Shown: piece after piece, positions 25,594 through 35,144 of the stretch
How positions within the stretch are numbered: the first letter of the stretch is position 1
Layout: the number at the start of each line of letters is the position of its first letter
Assembly (NCBI GenBank): GCA_018608545.1
Contig: JABAZI010000028.1
Coordinates: 1 to 61,760 of the forward strand
DNA length: 61,760 nt
Direction: 5' to 3'
DNA from: Polaribacter sp.
GTDB lineage: Bacteria; Bacteroidota; Bacteroidia; Flavobacteriales; Flavobacteriaceae
Notes under the pieces: generated by a model
What the model was told of the DNA's origin: nothing
The model's input: the letters and a program-made list of their open reading frames with translations, nothing else
Database searches by the model: none
Translations under genes and position numbers: made by a program

Positions 25594-26703
25594 ATGAAAT
25601 ATTATATCATTGCAGGTGAAGCTTCAGGAGATTTACACGGTGCTAATTTAATGAGAGCATTGTACAACGAAAATCCAAATGCAACCATTCGTTTTTGGGG
25701 TGGAGATTTAATGCAACATATAGGCGGAACACTAGTAAGTCATTATAAAGAAAGAGCTTTTATGGGTTTTTTAGAAGTATTAATGAATCTTTTTAAAGTG
25801 TTGAGTTTTATTAAATTGGCTAAAAAAGACATTGCACAGTTTCAACCAGATGTGATTATTTTCATAGACAATTCTGGTTTTAATTTACGGGTTGCAAAAT
25901 GGGCCAAAAAACAAGGTTTTAAAACCAACTATTATATTTCTCCTCAAGTTTGGGCAAGTAGAGCCTCTAGACTTAAAGATATTAAAAGAGATATAGATAA
26001 TATGTTTGTAATTCTTCCTTTTGAAAAAAAATTTTATGAAAAGTACAATTACAATGTGTCGTTTGTTGGTCATCCGTTAATCGATGCAATTGCTGAAAGA
26101 AAAAAAGTAGATGAGCTCGCTTTCAGACAAGAGTATGCATTGACAAATCTACCCATTATTGCTTTGTTACCAGGAAGTAGAAAGCAAGAGATCACTAAAA
26201 TGCTGTTGGTCATGTTATCGATAGTTGAAGACTTTTCTGAATATCAATTTGTAATAGCAGGTGCTCCTAGTCAAGACATAAGTTTTTATCAGAAAATTAT
26301 TGGAAATAGAAAAATCTGTTTTATCAATAATCAAACTTACGATTTATTGAGTGTTTCTCATGCAGCTCTCGTAGCTTCTGGAACAGCAACTCTTGAAGCA
26401 GCATTATTTAAAGTACCTCAAGTTGTTTGTTACAAAGGAGGAACTATTTCCTATCAAATTGCAAAAAGAATAATCACACTAAAGTTTATTTCTTTGGTAA
26501 ATTTAATCATGGACAAAGAAGTGGTAAAAGAGTTAATTCAAAAGGATTTTAATAAGAAGCATTTAAAAACAGCATTGACTAAAATTTTAGATCATTCACA
26601 CCGAGAAAAATTAATTTCGGCCTATGTTGATTTAGAAAACAAACTAGGAGGGAAAGGTGCTTCTGAAAAAGTTGCGAAACAAATTGTTGCCAATTTGAAA
26701 TAA
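25594..26703 (+). CDS. lpxB: Lipid-A-disaccharide synthase
   Basis: GT19 glycosyltransferase joining UDP-2,3-diacylglucosamine and lipid X in the lipid A pathway, 369 residues. Hallmarks: the N-terminal YYIIAGEASGDLHGANLMRAL, PDVIIFIDNSGFNLRVAKWAK, YYISPQVWASR, FVGHPLIDAI, LLPGSRKQEI and ASGTATLEAALFKVPQVVCYK. It is membrane-associated at the cytoplasmic face. No other lpx genes are in the window. It ends 215 bp before comEC, a gap holding no gene or clear terminator. Confidence 0.95.
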   Translation: MKYYIIAGEASGDLHGANLMRALYNENPNATIRFWGGDLMQHIGGTLVSHYKERAFMGFLEVLMNLFKVLSFIKLAKKDIAQFQPDVIIFIDNSGFNLRVAKWAKKQGFKTNYYISPQVWASRASRLKDIKRDIDNMFVILPFEKKFYEKYNYNVSFVGHPLIDAIAERKKVDELAFRQEYALTNLPIIALLPGSRKQEITKMLLVMLSIVEDFSEYQFVIAGAPSQDISFYQKIIGNRKICFINNQTYDLLSVSHAALVASGTATLEAALFKVPQVVCYKGGTISYQIAKRIITLKFISLVNLIMDKEVVKELIQKDFNKKHLKTALTKILDHSHREKLISAYVDLENKLGGKGASEKVAKQIVANLK

Positions 26704-26918
26704 CAAAACTATTTTTAATGAATACAACGAGTGATAGATGTATTTACACTACTCGCAAAGTATTTTTTATATTAATAAACCCAATCTTTTTGTAGAAATA
26801 GTCTTTATTTTGAGAAACCTGTATTTTCTATTCGTACAATATTCAAATCAAAAGTTTAATTAAGGAATAAGAAACAAATCACTAACGGTTGTTTTTTTTT
26901 CATTAACTTTAACTTGCT

Positions 26919-28937
26919 ATGAATAGGTTCCTCAATTATTTGCCCTTGCATTTTGTTGTGCTTTGTATTCTTGGAATATGTTTCCAATTCTTTACGCAAT
27001 TTTGGGCTTTCAACTTTTTTAACACCTTATTTCTCATCGCTTTTTTATCTCTGCTATTTTTGATAATTAAACACCGTGTTTTGAGAACGTTTACTTCTTT
27101 TGTTCTGTTCTTTTTTTTAGGAGTTTCATCAGTTTGTATACATGACTATAGAAAACAGGATACCTTTTACGAACCTTATTTAGAAGAGAATTCAATAGTA
27201 ATTTTACAGATTCATAAAGTTTTAAAATCCGGAAATTATAATTATAAATACGAAGCTAAAGTTGTAAAAGTTGATGACAAAAAAACAACAGGAAAACTGC
27301 TATTAAATATAAAAAAAGACGCAACTTCTAAGCGCTTAAATGTTGATGAGTTATTGCTTTTAAAGCCTGTTTTAAAAGAGGTGATTCCGCCATTAAACCC
27401 ACATCAGTTTAATTACAAATCATATTTGGCTACACAAGGAATTTACCATCAAATTTTTGTAGAATATAATCAGATATCTAGGTTGAATTCTGATGGAATT
27501 ACTTTTTTTGGACGTTCAGCAAAGTTGATCACTTTCATTCAAGAATCCCTTCAAAAATACAACTTTAAAAAGAATGAGTTAGCCGTAATAAATGCCTTAA
27601 TTTTAGGTCAAAGGCAAGAGATTTCCACCGAATTAATTACAAATTATCAAAAAGCAGGAGCTATTCATATTTTGGCAGTTTCGGGTTTACATATTGGCAT
27701 CATTTTATTGTTTATTTCTTTTCTGTTGACACCTTTGGAAAGAATTAAATATGGTAAATTTTTAAAAACGCTTTGCATCATTTTTTTATTGTGGGTGTTT
27801 GCTTTTATTGCGGGACTTTCAGCTTCTGTTGTAAGAGCTGTTACCATGTTTACTTTTGTAGCCATAGGAATGTTTTTTGGAAGAAAAAATAGAATTGAAT
27901 TCTCATTGATTTCTTCTATGTTTTTTCTATTGTTAATGAGGCCAATGTTTTTGTTTGATGTTGGATTTCAGTTAAGTTATTTAGCGGTTTTTGGCATTGT
28001 TTATTTGCAACCAAAAATCTATTCGTTATGGAAGCCTGTTTTTAGTTTTTTTGATTTTTTATGGAAATTATGTACCGTCTCTATAGCTGCTCAAATCGCT
28101 GTTTTACCTTTAAGTATTTATTATTTCCATCAATTCCCTGGACTGTTTTTAGTCTCTAATTTGGTCATCATTCCTTTCTTAGGAATTATCCTTATCGGAG
28201 GTGTTTTACTTATTTTTTTGTCAATTGTAAATCTACTTCCTCAATGTATGGCTGATTTTTATGGAACGATTATTTCTTTTATGAATGCTTTTGTCAGTTG
28301 GATTTCACACCGAGAAGCGTTTTTATTTACAGAGGTTACAATGTCTTTTACTTCTATGTTGTGTTGCTATCTATCCCTTTTTTTTGGTTTTTATTTCCTC
28401 TTTGTGAAATCTTTTAAAAGTTGCCTTTGTTTTTTGAGTGTTGTTTTTTTATGTCAAATTATTTTTCTCTTAGAATTGAATGAAAAAAAATTAAAGAAAG
28501 AATTCATTATTTTTCATAAAAGTCACAGCTCTGTTATTGGTTATAGAAATGGAGAACAGCTCTTTTTACAGAAAGATCTTAATAATGGTCAATTAAAAAA
28601 ACAATCTTTTATGAGAACTTATCAAACTTCAGAAAATATTAGCGATGTTCATTTGGTTGATTTCAAGAATTATATTCAGTTTGCGAACAAAGATATTTTA
28701 CTAATTGATCACTTGGGAATTTATAAAAATATAGGAGTAAAAAACCCAATTATAGTCTTGCAACATAGCCCAAAAATAAATCTTATAAGATTAATTAAAA
28801 CACTCCACCCTTCAAAAATTATTGCGGACGGATCTAATTATAAAAGAGAGGTGTTGCAATGGGAAAATAGCTGTTTAAAAAATAATATTCCATTCTACAA
28901 TACAGCTAAAAAAGGGGCTTTTATACTCAGAGAATAG
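26919..28937 (+). CDS. comEC: ComEC/Rec2-family DNA-uptake channel
   Basis: Polytopic membrane protein of 672 residues. N-terminal helices are followed by an OB-like DUF4131 domain (about residues 75-190) and the Competence domain with LILGQRQEISTELITNYQKAGAIHILAVSGLHIGI and the GLSASVVRA segment. The C-terminal ~150 residues are a reduced metallo-beta-lactamase-like part without a clear HxHxDH site, as is usual in many Bacteroidetes ComEC proteins. The family carries single-stranded DNA across the inner membrane in natural transformation. ATG at 26919. Confidence 0.9.
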   Translation: MNRFLNYLPLHFVVLCILGICFQFFTQFWAFNFFNTLFLIAFLSLLFLIIKHRVLRTFTSFVLFFFLGVSSVCIHDYRKQDTFYEPYLEENSIVILQIHKVLKSGNYNYKYEAKVVKVDDKKTTGKLLLNIKKDATSKRLNVDELLLLKPVLKEVIPPLNPHQFNYKSYLATQGIYHQIFVEYNQISRLNSDGITFFGRSAKLITFIQESLQKYNFKKNELAVINALILGQRQEISTELITNYQKAGAIHILAVSGLHIGIILLFISFLLTPLERIKYGKFLKTLCIIFLLWVFAFIAGLSASVVRAVTMFTFVAIGMFFGRKNRIEFSLISSMFFLLLMRPMFLFDVGFQLSYLAVFGIVYLQPKIYSLWKPVFSFFDFLWKLCTVSIAAQIAVLPLSIYYFHQFPGLFLVSNLVIIPFLGIILIGGVLLIFLSIVNLLPQCMADFYGTIISFMNAFVSWISHREAFLFTEVTMSFTSMLCCYLSLFFGFYFLFVKSFKSCLCFLSVVFLCQIIFLLELNEKKLKKEFIIFHKSHSSVIGYRNGEQLFLQKDLNNGQLKKQSFMRTYQTSENISDVHLVDFKNYIQFANKDILLIDHLGIYKNIGVKNPIIVLQHSPKINLIRLIKTLHPSKIIADGSNYKREVLQWENSCLKNNIPFYNTAKKGAFILRE

Positions 28938-28939
28938 TT

Positions 28940-29455
28940 TTATAATTGACTTTTGAAGTTTTTATTAAACTCGGCCCATTTTGATGTTTGATAGTTTTTT
29001 TTAGAGAAATAAGCCAATATTTTTTCCATTGTTTTTGTATCTAAATACCCTGGAATTCGATCTAATAGTTTTTCTTCTTCGGATAGGAAAATGGTTGTAG
29101 GATACGATAATTTTCCATTCATCAAAGCTGCAGAAAGTTCGTGATACCCCCTTCTTCCTTCTTTGTGAAATTTAAAGGTATGACCATTAAACGTGATGTT
29201 CTTTTTTCCTTCACCATTTAATTTTACTGCATAAAAATTTTCATTGATATACCTTGATATTGTTTTGTTTGAAAAGGTGTACAAATCCATCTTTTTACAA
29301 TAACCACACCAATCGGTGTAAATATCAATTAAAATAGGTTTGGGGTTTTCTTTGTTTAGTGAAATAGCATCTTCAAAAGACAACCAGTTCACCTTTTGCG
29401 CATAAAGTTGGGATGTTATAAAGATTAAAAAAAGGGGTATAACTATTTTTTTCAT
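28940..29455 (-). CDS. Periplasmic thioredoxin-like protein (CGYC)
   Basis: Secreted thioredoxin-fold protein of 171 residues. The signal peptide ends SQLYAQ (residue 19). The redox motif is C-G-Y-C in IYTDWCGYCKKMD (about residues 47-55), close to the DUF255/thioredoxin_7 group, with the cis-proline in SYPTTIFL. It probably reduces or isomerises disulfides in envelope proteins. The stop codon is 2 bp from that of comEC (convergent). Upstream on the same strand are two POT transporters, 85 bp away. Confidence 0.88.
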   Translation of the reverse strand: MKKIVIPLFLIFITSQLYAQKVNWLSFEDAISLNKENPKPILIDIYTDWCGYCKKMDLYTFSNKTISRYINENFYAVKLNGEGKKNITFNGHTFKFHKEGRRGYHELSAALMNGKLSYPTTIFLSEEEKLLDRIPGYLDTKTMEKILAYFSKKNYQTSKWAEFNKNFKSQL

Positions 29456-29539
29456 GTTTTTAGATCATAATTGATATGGTAAATTTACATAATAAAATAA
29501 AGTATCAATAATCATGCCTTCTCTATTTTCTAATCCTGA

Positions 29540-31288
29540 TTATCGGACTCCATGCATTAATTTTTTTATAACTGGATATAACAAAGCAGAGATAACTCCT
29601 AAACCTACAGCTACAGCAGTTAATAACCAGAAGAAATAACTTAGTCCTTCAGATTGTGCAATCCCTTCTGAAGCTTCGCCAAAGACACCTGCTAACTTCA
29701 TTCCAATAGCAACAGCCAAGTACCAAATACCAAACATCATGGCAATCATTCTACCAGGTACTAATTTACTCACATAAGATAGCGCCACTGGTGAAATACA
29801 CAATTCTCCCATGGTATGAAAGAAATACACTAAGATCAACCAGATCATGCTTACAGACGCAGTTTTAGCACCTGGCTCTATAGAAGAAGCTCCTATAGCC
29901 ACACATGCCATTCCTATGCCTAGTAAAACCATCCCTATGGCGTATTTCATGTTGGCATTTGGATTGTATTTGCTCTCCCACCATTTTGAAAACAAAGGAG
30001 CAAAAGCAATAATAAATAAAGAATTTAAAACGCCAAACCAAGAGGCTGGTACTTCAGCAATTTCTTTACCAAATTCTATGGATAACATCCAAATAGCAAT
30101 TCCCCAAATAATAAGAAAGCTAATTGCTAAAAATATATTTGAAAGTGCATATTTAGAAAAAGTTTTCTTAAACAATAACCACAATACCCATGTAATAATT
30201 CCCAATGGAATGATGGTCATCATAGAATTTACAACCTTAAAAATTAAAGCAGCATTGCCTTCAAGAACTCGTTGAGTATAATCTCTAGCAAAAATGGTTA
30301 ATGAACTTGGTGCTTGTTCAAAAATTGCCCAAAAGAAAATCGTAATAAAGGCAAAGAATATAACAGCAATCATTCGGTCGCGAGTTATTTTATCATATTT
30401 AGGAATTCTAATAAACAATAATAATAAGAAGATTCCCAGCGCTGAGAGAATTGCAAGATTAGATCCTTCCATTCCAAACAAACTAAAGTCAAATAAATTA
30501 TAAGCACCTTCAGATATTTTAGCAACAGGATCATTTAATATCCATGAAAGCCCCAAAACTCCAGCGATCGCTATAAGACCCAATTGAACTGATGTAAATG
30601 GATTTAATTTAGGTTCATCAGCACTTGTTTCTACTATAGTTGCATCAATTTTTAAGGGCTTTTTACCGATGTCACCAAAAATATTTTGAGCAAACCAAAA
30701 CTGAAGCAATCCAAATAGCATAAAAATTCCTGCTAAGCCAAATCCCCATCGCCATCCTATTTGCTCGCCTAAATATCCACACAATAATATTCCTAAAAAA
30801 GCACCCGCATTCACTCCCATATAGAAGATCGTATAGGCACCATCTTTTTTTTCGTCTTTACCTTTGTACATTTCTGAGATAATGGAAGTCATGTTTGGTT
30901 TAAAAAAACCACTTCCAAAAACCAATAATGTTAAACCCAGATAGATAAAGAAAGGTGTTTCAATAGCCATGGCTCCATGACCCAACGTCATGAGTAAAGC
31001 ACCAATGGCTACTGCGTAGCGATATCCAATTTTTTTATCAGCAAAATACCCACCTAATAAGGTAGATAGGTATACCAATGAAGTATAGGTTCCAAAAATT
31101 GCATAAGCATGTTCTCTTGGCCATCCCCATCCACCATCTAAAAGAGAGGCAGTAAAAAACATGACAAGCAATGCTCGCATTCCGTAGTAGGAAAAACGTT
31201 CCCACATTTCAGTAAAAAATAGGACAAAAAGCCCTGCGGGGTGCCCAAGAACTTTGTCTTTAAACATGTTTTCAATATCTGTAGTCAT
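29540..31288 (-). CDS. POT-family proton-dependent oligopeptide transporter (long form)
   Basis: Proton-coupled di/tripeptide symporter (POT/PTR2 family, major facilitator superfamily), 582 residues. The family signature ExxERFxYY occurs as EMWERFSYYGMRA (residues about 28-40). GSGFFKPNMTSIISEMY and YMGVNAGAFLGILLCGYLGE (PTR2 signatures) follow, and late FHTMGELCISPVALSYVSKL matches the C-terminal half. It is longer than the next gene because of an insert of about 100 residues in the middle (residues about 205-290). It lies 28 bp after its paralogue, as a probable two-gene operon. Confidence 0.93.
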   Translation of the reverse strand: MTTDIENMFKDKVLGHPAGLFVLFFTEMWERFSYYGMRALLVMFFTASLLDGGWGWPREHAYAIFGTYTSLVYLSTLLGGYFADKKIGYRYAVAIGALLMTLGHGAMAIETPFFIYLGLTLLVFGSGFFKPNMTSIISEMYKGKDEKKDGAYTIFYMGVNAGAFLGILLCGYLGEQIGWRWGFGLAGIFMLFGLLQFWFAQNIFGDIGKKPLKIDATIVETSADEPKLNPFTSVQLGLIAIAGVLGLSWILNDPVAKISEGAYNLFDFSLFGMEGSNLAILSALGIFLLLLFIRIPKYDKITRDRMIAVIFFAFITIFFWAIFEQAPSSLTIFARDYTQRVLEGNAALIFKVVNSMMTIIPLGIITWVLWLLFKKTFSKYALSNIFLAISFLIIWGIAIWMLSIEFGKEIAEVPASWFGVLNSLFIIAFAPLFSKWWESKYNPNANMKYAIGMVLLGIGMACVAIGASSIEPGAKTASVSMIWLILVYFFHTMGELCISPVALSYVSKLVPGRMIAMMFGIWYLAVAIGMKLAGVFGEASEGIAQSEGLSYFFWLLTAVAVGLGVISALLYPVIKKLMHGVR

Positions 31289-31316
31289 AATTTTTTAGTT
31301 TAAAATTAAAATAATT

Positions 31317-32702
31317 TTAGTTTATTTCTAAATCTTCAGCTCCGTGGGTTAACCTTTTTAATGGTTTTAAAATTGCTATGATTAAAATACCAAAGAGAGT
31401 ACAGGTAATTGCAATACCTGTGAAGACTTCAAAGTCACCCGCGTTTTCTGACAATCCACCAATATAACCAGCGGCTTTATTTCCTAATCCTGTCGCTGCA
31501 AAGTAGGCACCCATCATAAACGAAGCATACTTAATCGGCGCTAACTTTGTTATAAAAGATAAAGCTACCGGTGAAGCACATAATTCCCCAATTGTATGAA
31601 ATAAATATGCAAGTACTAGCCATATCATCGCAGATTTTTCAGCAACTTCACTTCCGTTCATAAGAACTTCTGAAGCGGCCTTGCTCATAAATAAAAACCC
31701 AAAAGCCATAATAATCACGCCAATTGCCATTTTAAATAATGAAGAAGACTCTTTTCCCTTATTTTTCCATTTATGCCAAAAACTTCCAACGGCTGTTCCT
31801 AAAACAATAATAAAAAAAGCATTAATCGATTGGAATACAGCAGCAGGAATTTCATTACCGATAAAAGGTACCGAGAAGCTTAATATCCTATTTGTTTTTT
31901 GCTCTGTATATAAACTCATTAGTCCACCAGCTTGCTCAAAAGCACCCCAAAAAACGATGATAATTAAAAACGATAAAAACATCACTAGCATTCTGTCTTT
32001 TTCAACGCTGTTTAGAGGTTTTTTTAATAAATCTTTATTTGGAGAATCTTCATTACCAATAAAATCACCAACAGATCCTAGAAATTTTAAACCGTAAACA
32101 TACACTACTTGACCCAAAGCCATTCCTATTCCAGCTAAACCAAAACCATAATGCCAACCATATTTAGCAGCTACTGCACCAACGATTAAAGCGCCTAAGA
32201 AAGCGCCTAAATTAATCCCAATATAAAAGATGTAAAAACCTTTATCTCTTCGATCGTCTCCTTGTTTGTATAACCCTCCAACCATAGTAGAAATGTTTGG
32301 TTTTAAAAAGCCAACTCCTAAAACAATAAAAATAAGACCCGTAAAAAAAGCCCATTGAGTATTAACCGCTAAAATACTATGACCTATACAAAGTAAAATT
32401 CCGCCTAACATGACTGCTTTTTTCTGACCGATAAATTTATCCGCAATCCAACCTCCTGGTATTGAAGTTAAGTAAACAAACATAGTATACGTTCCATAAA
32501 AAGAAAGTGTTTCCCCATTAGTCCAGCCAAAGCCAGATTGTGGATCTCCTAAAATAATTGGAGCAGCAAGATATAAGGTAAGTATTGCTCTCATTCCATA
32601 GTAGGAAAAACGTTCCCACATTTCAACAAAAAATAATACATACAATCCGACAGGGTGTCCAAATAATTCTTTTTGATGTGGTAATTTAACCGTATTACTC
32701 AT
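31317..32702 (-). CDS. POT-family proton-dependent oligopeptide transporter (short form)
   Basis: A second POT-family peptide symporter, 461 residues. It carries EMWERFSYYGMRAIL, GVGFLKPNISTMVGGLY, FYIGINLGAFLGALIVG and FHTIGELCASPVALSFITKL. It is a clear paralogue of the following gene; the codons for ERFSYYGMR are nearly the same at base level in both copies. Together with the DPP-IV/M1/M20 operon elsewhere in the window it fits a lifestyle using peptides as carbon and nitrogen. It lies upstream of the longer paralogue and probably heads the operon. Confidence 0.93.
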   Translation of the reverse strand: MSNTVKLPHQKELFGHPVGLYVLFFVEMWERFSYYGMRAILTLYLAAPIILGDPQSGFGWTNGETLSFYGTYTMFVYLTSIPGGWIADKFIGQKKAVMLGGILLCIGHSILAVNTQWAFFTGLIFIVLGVGFLKPNISTMVGGLYKQGDDRRDKGFYIFYIGINLGAFLGALIVGAVAAKYGWHYGFGLAGIGMALGQVVYVYGLKFLGSVGDFIGNEDSPNKDLLKKPLNSVEKDRMLVMFLSFLIIIVFWGAFEQAGGLMSLYTEQKTNRILSFSVPFIGNEIPAAVFQSINAFFIIVLGTAVGSFWHKWKNKGKESSSLFKMAIGVIIMAFGFLFMSKAASEVLMNGSEVAEKSAMIWLVLAYLFHTIGELCASPVALSFITKLAPIKYASFMMGAYFAATGLGNKAAGYIGGLSENAGDFEVFTGIAITCTLFGILIIAILKPLKRLTHGAEDLEIN

Positions 32703-32889
32703 AATTTATGCTTTTATTTTCTATTGAAGTATTTCATTTATTTGTTCAGTGTTTTTCTAGAAACTTCTTTTTTATTTTTCAGTATCAGAGATTATCATCC
32801 TAATAAAAATAAGTTTTTAATAAAACTCTGCCAAGTTTACGTAAAAATCAGCAAAAAATATCTTAAAAAAGTAGAAATCTTCAATATAC

Positions 32890-32920
32890 TTTACTGTTCT
32901 TGTAGATTGACTTATCTTTG
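32890..32920 (+). promoter_or_regulatory. Promoter of the mvaA operon
   Basis: TTTA (32890-32893, one mismatch to TTTG), a 19-nt spacer and TATCTTTG (32913-32920) fit the Bacteroidetes consensus. The ATG at 32947 follows 26 nt later. Confidence 0.65.
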
Positions 32921-32946
32921 TATTTGATAGATTTATACCCAAATAA

Positions 32947-34218
32947 ATGCGCAAAATTATTTCAGGATTTTCTAAGTTAAGTAAGAAAGAAAAAATAAAT
33001 TGGTTAATTGAAAACTATTTTCACAATCAATCTGAAACGCTAAAAACCATTACTCAATATTGGAACTCCGATACTGCTTTACAGCAACTTCACGACGATT
33101 TTATAGAGAATACGATTTCTAACTTTTACATGCCTTTTGGGATTGCTCCTAATTTTGTAATAAACAACAAAGACTATGTAATTCCTATGGTTGTAGAAGA
33201 AAGTTCTGTTGTGGCTGCAGCTTCTTTAGTGGCAAAGTTTTGGAGTACCAGAGGAGGTTTCAAAACAAAGGTTATTGGCACAACAAAAATTGGACACGTC
33301 CATTTTATGTATGCTGGTGATGGAAGTGTATTGCAAGATTACTTTGATGAAAATAAGACGGAATTATTACTAGCGACAGCATCCATCACAAAAAATATGG
33401 AAAAACGTGGTGGTGGGATTCTAGAGATTCAATTGGTTGATAAAACGGATGCATTATCCAATTACTATCAATTAGAGGTTACTTTTGAAACGAAAGATTC
33501 AATGGGTGCAAATTTTATAAATTCTTGTTTGGAAGCCATTGCAAAAACGTTTGAAAAACAAGACATAGAAATTGTCATGAGCATCTTATCCAATTATGTT
33601 CCAGAATGTTTGGTAAGTGCAGAAGTAAGTTGTAAAGTTGAGGAATTGGGAGGGCAAAATCCTCAGAAATTTGCAGAAAAATTTCGTCAAGCAGTACAAA
33701 TTGCTTCCGTAGAACCTTACAGAGCGGTTACGCACAATAAAGGAATCATGAATGGTATTGATGCAGTTGTTTTAGCAACGGGGAACGATTTTAGGGCAGT
33801 TGAAGCAGGGGCACATGCCTATGCATCAAGATCTGGGCAATATAAAAGTTTGTCTCATTGTGAAATTAAAGATGGAATTTTTAGATTTTGGATAGAGGTA
33901 CCCCTAGCTTTAGGAACTGTTGGCGGGTTAACCGCACTTCACCCAATGGCAAAGTTATCTTTGGAAATGTTGCAAAAACCTTCTGCAAAAACTTTGATGC
34001 AAATTATGGCAGCGGCAGGATTGGCTCAAAATTTTGCAGCTTTAAGAGCTTTAACGACCAAGGGAATTCAGGAAGGTCACATGAAAATGCATTTACAGAA
34101 TATTTTAAATCAGTTTCATTTAAACGATCAAGAAAAACAGCTTGTTACTGCTTATTTTGATAACAAAACAGTGACGCATTCTGCTGTTGTTGAAAAAATA
34201 AAAGCTTTGAGAAAATGA
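32947..34218 (+). CDS. mvaA: Class II hydroxymethylglutaryl-CoA reductase
   Basis: HMG-CoA reductase of the class II (bacterial, often NADH-dependent) type, 423 residues, producing mevalonate. Hallmarks: N-terminal SKLSKKEKINWL, FYMPFGIAPNFVIN, VVEESSVVAAASLVAKFW with the substrate glutamate, GIMNGIDAVVLATGNDFRAVEA, LALGTVGGLTALHPMAKLSLEML, and a C-terminal KMHLQNI. It overlaps the GHMP kinase gene by 4 bp and heads a transcription unit of at least four genes. Family assignment is firm; cofactor preference is not. Confidence 0.95.
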   Translation: MRKIISGFSKLSKKEKINWLIENYFHNQSETLKTITQYWNSDTALQQLHDDFIENTISNFYMPFGIAPNFVINNKDYVIPMVVEESSVVAAASLVAKFWSTRGGFKTKVIGTTKIGHVHFMYAGDGSVLQDYFDENKTELLLATASITKNMEKRGGGILEIQLVDKTDALSNYYQLEVTFETKDSMGANFINSCLEAIAKTFEKQDIEIVMSILSNYVPECLVSAEVSCKVEELGGQNPQKFAEKFRQAVQIASVEPYRAVTHNKGIMNGIDAVVLATGNDFRAVEAGAHAYASRSGQYKSLSHCEIKDGIFRFWIEVPLALGTVGGLTALHPMAKLSLEMLQKPSAKTLMQIMAAAGLAQNFAALRALTTKGIQEGHMKMHLQNILNQFHLNDQEKQLVTAYFDNKTVTHSAVVEKIKALRK

Positions 34219-35144
34219 CAAACTATTATTCTAACGGAAAGCTGTTATTAACAGGTGAATATTTAGTCTTAGAGGGTGCTAAATCTTTAGCAGTTCCGAC
34301 GAAATTTGGACAGGATCTGGTGGTTGAAACAATCAAAGAACCACAACTTATTTGGGGAAGTTTTTCGCCCAATGGGAATTGCTGGTTTGAAGCTGTTTTT
34401 GAGGTATCAAAATTTCGTTTGGTAAGTTGTACCTATACTTCCGATACCCAAGGAAATGCAGAAGTGATTGCAGAAACACTTTTAGAGATCCTACAAGAGG
34501 CAAGAGGTTTAAATCCTAATTTTTTGAACTCTGAACATGGATATATAGTTAAAACATCACTGACTTTTCCAAGAAACTGGGGTTTGGGAAGTTCCTCCAC
34601 GTTAATAAATTCTATTGCTTCATGGGCAAAAGTAGATCCTTTTAAATTACTTTGGAACTCTTTTAAAGGGAGTGGTTATGACATTGCTTGTGCTCAAAAT
34701 AATGCACCAATTTTTTATCAAATAAAGGATAAAAAACCAATGGTACATCAAGTAGCATTTAACCCAACATTCAAAGAGAATTTATTTTTTGTACATCTGA
34801 ATGCGAAACAAGATTCTAAAGAAGGAATTGCGAAGTTTAGAGAAAGTAACCAGAATACTGAAAAAGAAATAGAAATGATTTCAGCAATTTCTGATCGGTT
34901 TTTAGAGGCAACATCATTGGAAGATTTTGATACGTTGATTGTTGAACATGAAAGAATTATCAGTTCGATTATCAAACTAAAACCGGTAAAAGAACGCTTA
35001 TTTCCAGATTATTTTGGAGAAATAAAAAGTTTAGGTGCTTGGGGTGGAGACTTTATATTAGCAACAGGAAATTCCTCTACACCTGACTATTTTAAAAATA
35101 GAGGATTTGAAACAATTCTTTCCTACTCAGAAATGGTTTTATGA
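34215..35144 (+). CDS. GYDIA-family GHMP kinase (candidate phosphomevalonate kinase)
   Basis: GHMP-superfamily kinase, 309 residues, with the family-naming motif GYDIA at SGYDIACA (residues 153-160). The phosphate-binding loop is WGLGSSST (122-129) and the N-terminal strand is GKLLLTGEYLVLEGA. The overlap of 4 bp with HMG-CoA reductase makes a mevalonate-pathway role very likely. Mevalonate kinase and diphosphomevalonate decarboxylase genes are both present nearby, so by elimination it is the best candidate for the phosphomevalonate kinase step. This is inference; activity has not been seen in the sequence itself. Confidence 0.85.
   Translation: MTNYYSNGKLLLTGEYLVLEGAKSLAVPTKFGQDLVVETIKEPQLIWGSFSPNGNCWFEAVFEVSKFRLVSCTYTSDTQGNAEVIAETLLEILQEARGLNPNFLNSEHGYIVKTSLTFPRNWGLGSSSTLINSIASWAKVDPFKLLWNSFKGSGYDIACAQNNAPIFYQIKDKKPMVHQVAFNPTFKENLFFVHLNAKQDSKEGIAKFRESNQNTEKEIEMISAISDRFLEATSLEDFDTLIVEHERIISSIIKLKPVKERLFPDYFGEIKSLGAWGGDFILATGNSSTPDYFKNRGFETILSYSEMVL

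Noticed and set aside
26704..26918. Possible small RNA or hairpin between lpxB and comEC
   Set aside because: Only imperfect short complementary segments (around CGAGTG/CACTACTCG); no promoter-hairpin pair convincing enough.
29847..30275. 142-residue plus-strand frame inside the long POT gene
   Set aside because: Antisense shadow of a clear transporter gene; no domain and no start context.
31681..32097. 138-residue plus-strand frame inside the short POT gene
   Set aside because: Antisense shadow; the hydrophobic codons of the transporter give long complementary frames.
32724..32927. 67-residue frame upstream of mvaA
   Set aside because: Overlaps the mvaA promoter, shows no conserved pattern, and its composition is that of AT-rich intergenic DNA.
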